This document shows, piece after piece, positions 14,008-15,429 of a stretch of 15,429 bases of DNA. The first letter of the stretch is position 1; the number at the start of each line of letters is the position of its first letter. A model generated the notes under the pieces. The model was not told the origin of the DNA. It did not search any database and saw only the letters and a program-made list of their open reading frames with translations. The DNA is from Acidobacteriota bacterium (GTDB lineage: Bacteria > Acidobacteriota > Terriglobia > Bryobacterales > Bryobacteraceae): assembly GCA_016871135.1 (NCBI GenBank), contig VFZQ01000036.1, positions 1 to 15,429 of the forward strand. The letters are read 5' to 3'. The translations under genes and the position numbers were made by a program.

Positions 14008-14547
14008 ATGCGTATTCTCCTCAGTCTCGCGGCGCTTGCGTTCCCGATGTGGGCGCAGTTTGAAGAGCAGGTCGGCGATGTCCCTTATGTCCCGACTCCA
14101 CCGGAAGTGGTTGAACAGATGATGAAGCTCGGGCAGGTCAAGCCCGGCGATGTTATCTACGATCTCGGCTGCGGCGACGGCCGCCTGGTTATTACCGCGA
14201 TCAAAAGACACGGCGCCGTAAAAGGAGTGGGTATTGATATCAATCCGGTGCGTGTCAAAGAGGCGAACGAAAACGCCGCGAAGGAAGGCGTGTCGGCCAA
14301 GGCGAAGTTCATCGAACAGGATCTCTTCAAAGCGGATTTCAGCGAAGCGACCGTCGTAACCCTCTATCTCCTGCCGGAAGTAAATCTCCGGCTGAAACCG
14401 ATCTTACTCCAGCAGCTGAAACCAGGCACACGCATCGTTTCCCACCAGTTCGACATGGGCGAATGGAAGCCCGAAAAGACGGTGGAAATCGAATGGCGCC
14501 GTGTTCATGTTTGGACCGTTCCACCCAAAGGCACGGTCGTAAAATAG
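14008..14547 (+). CDS. SAM-dependent methyltransferase with Sec signal peptide
   Basis: This is a 179-residue protein. The ATG at 14008 is preferred over in-frame upstream codons inside the amidohydrolase because it starts a textbook signal peptide (MRILLSLAALAFPMWA, then Q). The mature part is a small class I Rossmann methyltransferase: YVPTPPEVVEQMMKL, SAM motif I VIYDLGCGDGRL, motif II VGIDINPVRVKEA, FIEQDLFKADF, then VVTLYLLPEVNLRLKP and a C-terminal IEWRRVHVWTVP. The pattern recalls FAM173/ATPSCKMT-like lysine methyltransferases and similar bacterial proteins. Export is paradoxical, because SAM is made in the cytoplasm. The hydrophobic N-terminus might instead be a membrane anchor facing inward. 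It lies 10 bases after the amidohydrolase. The target is unknown. Confidence 0.85.
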   Translation: MRILLSLAALAFPMWAQFEEQVGDVPYVPTPPEVVEQMMKLGQVKPGDVIYDLGCGDGRLVITAIKRHGAVKGVGIDINPVRVKEANENAAKEGVSAKAKFIEQDLFKADFSEATVVTLYLLPEVNLRLKPILLQQLKPGTRIVSHQFDMGEWKPEKTVEIEWRRVHVWTVPPKGTVVK

Positions 14548-14679
14548 CCCGGCGCGCGATGCGGGAACTTACTAACACCATCCCCTTTTTCGGATCGATC
14601 TTCGCGATCACGAATGGCCGATATCTCTAACTGGTGCGGGGCATACTACCCGGCTTCGGTGCGAACAACCCTGGCCCGG

Positions 14680-14705
14680 TTGACAAAGTTCCCAATTAAT
14701 AAGAT
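14680..14705 (+). promoter_or_regulatory. Candidate promoter TTGACA-N14-TAAGAT of the small basic gene
   Basis: A perfect -35 TTGACA (14680-14685) precedes TAAGAT (14700-14705) with a 14-base spacer, shorter than the usual 16-18. The 172-base gap before the small basic gene (14548-14720) otherwise contains nothing I can assign. Reuse of the TAATAAGATG decamer seen before the DUF1592 gene supports the -10, but the short spacer weakens the case. Confidence 0.35.
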
Positions 14706-14720
14706 GCTTGAGGCAAGAGT

Positions 14721-15050
14721 ATGCCTAACACTCCTTCCAACATCGATCAGGCCGCGATCTGGGCCGCCGCGATCGAAGGTCTTGAGATCCAGAAGAAGCG
14801 GATTGAATAACAGATAGCGGCGGTTAAGTCGCTGCTTGGCGGCACCGCCGCGGCGGCCGCTCCTCGCCGCAGAGGCCGCCCGCCAGGAAAGATGAGCGCC
14901 GCGAAAACCGCGGGAGCCACCGCACCTAAGAAACGCGGCCGCAAGCCGGGCCGCAAGAAGCGCGTACTGAGCCCTGAGGCTATCGCGCGAATATCCGAAG
15001 CGCAAAAGAAACGCTGGGCCGAGCACAACAAAAAGAAAGCTTCAAAGTAG
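14721..15050 (+). pseudogene. Small AT-hook-like basic DNA-binding protein interrupted by in-frame TAA
   Basis: An ATG with a good ribosome binding site (GAGG at 14710-14713, 7-base spacer) opens a frame that hits TAA at codon 30 (14808-14810), then stays open for 79 more codons to TAG at 15048. Before the stop: MPNTPSNIDQAAIWAAAIEG and LEIQKKRIE. After it: QIAAVKSLLGG, an Ala-rich linker, two AT-hook-like basic segments (RRRGRPPGK and KKRGRKPGRKKR), and a C-terminal SPEAIARISEAQKKRWAEH helix. The heptad L21-I28-V35 runs straight across the stop, so the two parts were one helix. One base change (GAA to TAA) would explain it. The family is, from memory, a small chromatin-like protein of Acidobacteriota. 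Alternatives are readthrough, reinitiation at ATG 14892 (AGGA 3 bases upstream, giving 52 residues), or an assembly error. Other genes here use TAA as a stop, so recoding genome-wide is excluded. Confidence 0.75.
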
Positions 15051-15077
15051 TTCGCCGAAAACGGATAACCAATAAGA

Positions 15078-15110
15078 ACGGGCGCTCCAACCAGCGCCCG
15101 TTTTGCTTTT
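15078..15110 (+). terminator. Rho-independent terminator after the small basic gene
   Basis: A perfect 9-bp stem, ACGGGCGCT (15078-15086) with AGCGCCCGT (15093-15101), encloses a 6-base loop and is followed by TTTTGCTTTT. It lies 27 bases after the TAG of the small basic gene. Read on the minus strand, the same stem is followed by TTCTTATT, so it may also stop transcription from the convergent oxidoreductase gene. Confidence 0.88.
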
Positions 15111-15139
15111 GCACAGCCGGCAAACCGGCAATTGCAAAA
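15107..15139. other. Imperfect hairpin TTTTGCA...GCCGG-CAAA-CCGGC...TGCAAAA
   Basis: An outer 7-bp stem (15107-15113 with 15133-15139) and an inner 5-bp stem (15116-15120 with 15125-15129) are separated by a 2/3-base internal loop. It follows the terminator directly, between two convergent genes. No T-tract follows it on either strand, so it is not a standard terminator. The stretch 15140-15304 shows no supportable gene. Confidence 0.3.
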
Positions 15140-15304
15140 TCCGAGGCGAGGCCAAGATCGAGAAGTTGATTGGCAGTGGCTGCGTCGAACTACTTATCTG
15201 GGCGAGTAAGTGAGTGGTGCTCTCCACCTTGGCGCCAACGCTACTGGCGGTAAGCACGACTTCGCAGAATTCCAATGCCCGGCGCCCTCCCTCCCACGCT
15301 GATG

Positions 15305-15429
15305 CTAGAGCATCTTCGGCGTGCTCCAATGCGTCCGATAGTTCCGTCTGACGTAGAGGTTCGCTTCCGCATCGCCGATGATCGTTTCGGTGCCGGGATC
15401 AAATCGCACATTGTGACCCGTACGAGCCA
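15305..15429 (-). CDS. Gfo/Idh/MocA-type oxidoreductase, C-terminal end (partial)
   Basis: Forty codons are open from the window edge to TAG at 15305-15307 on the minus strand. The fragment (HNVRFDPGTETIIGDAEANL, then YVRRNYRTHWSTPKML) matches the C-terminal tail of bacterial Gfo/Idh/MocA oxidoreductases, which end in a G-x-x-[LV]-x-[WF]-D-P strand, GD-x-EAN, and an R-x-x-Y-R-x-x-W segment. The N-terminal NAD(P)-binding Rossmann fold and catalytic EKP would lie beyond the window. These enzymes oxidise or reduce sugars and cyclitols. The gene is convergent with the small basic gene, with terminator 15078-15110 between them. Assignment depends on a short segment. Confidence 0.6.
   Translation of the reverse strand, partial: ARTGHNVRFDPGTETIIGDAEANLYVRRNYRTHWSTPKML

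Noticed and set aside
14614..14817. 67-codon plus-strand frame
   Set aside because: It has no ribosome binding site, covers the putative promoter, and is in a different frame from the well-supported small basic gene.
15229..15238. Palindrome TTGGCGCCAA, and GATGCTAGAGCATC at 15301-15314
   Set aside because: They are short perfect palindromes without loop room or promoter context; nothing supports an operator or terminator role.
15042..15329. 95-codon minus-strand frame
   Set aside because: It would read through the terminator stem and overlaps, in another frame, the oxidoreductase tail that matches a known family.

Overview
The window is GC-rich and packed with genes, with a wobble-GC bias in every real gene. 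It most resembles an Acidobacteriota chromosome, probably a Solibacter/Bryobacter-type lineage. This rests on gene content recalled from memory: a DUF1592/DUF1552 secreted pair, a very long Ser/Thr kinase with BACON-like ectodomains, a caspase-fold/FGE-fold fusion, and a small AT-hook-like basic protein. No phylogeny was run, and Planctomycetes or Verrucomicrobia share some of these families. No tRNA, rRNA, CRISPR array, transposase or insertion sequence was seen.

Layout. (1) 87-3296, plus strand: a predicted secreted c-type cytochrome protein (DUF1587/1592/1588/1585) abutting a Tat-exported DUF1552 protein. (2) 3329-5277: a minus-strand IclR-type HTH fused to a periplasmic-binding-protein-like sensor, divergent from an Asp/Glu racemase-family gene. 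Their shared 155-bp intergenic region holds two dyads. (3) 5334-5930, minus strand: a small outer-membrane beta-barrel protein. (4) 6048-14547, plus strand: a closely spaced run made of a possible 31-codon leader ORF, a 1515-residue membrane Ser/Thr kinase, an exported degenerate caspase fused to an FGE/sulfatase-modifying-fold domain, an isocitrate/isopropylmalate-type dehydrogenase, an amidohydrolase, and a SAM methyltransferase carrying a signal peptide. (5) 14721-15050, plus strand: a small basic AT-hook-like gene split by one in-frame TAA. A strong hairpin terminator follows it. (6) 15305-15429, minus strand: the C-terminus of a Gfo/Idh/MocA-type oxidoreductase running off the window.

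How the genes may work together. The kinase and the caspase-FGE protein are the most distinctive pair. The kinase has a cytoplasmic catalytic domain, about sixteen 56-residue helical repeats, one membrane helix and two BACON-like outer domains. The next gene encodes an exported protein in which the catalytic His and Cys of the caspase fold and the catalytic Cys pair of FGE all appear to be missing, so it looks like a binding or scaffold protein. A kinase-receptor plus secreted-partner module is my inference. The dehydrogenase and amidohydrolase overlap by 4 bp and probably share a small-molecule pathway whose substrate I cannot name.

Cross-cutting signals: all four Sec-type signal peptides appear to be cut just before a glutamine. 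Several starts have a TAAGAT/TAGAAT hexamer so close upstream that a leaderless or near-leaderless transcript is possible.
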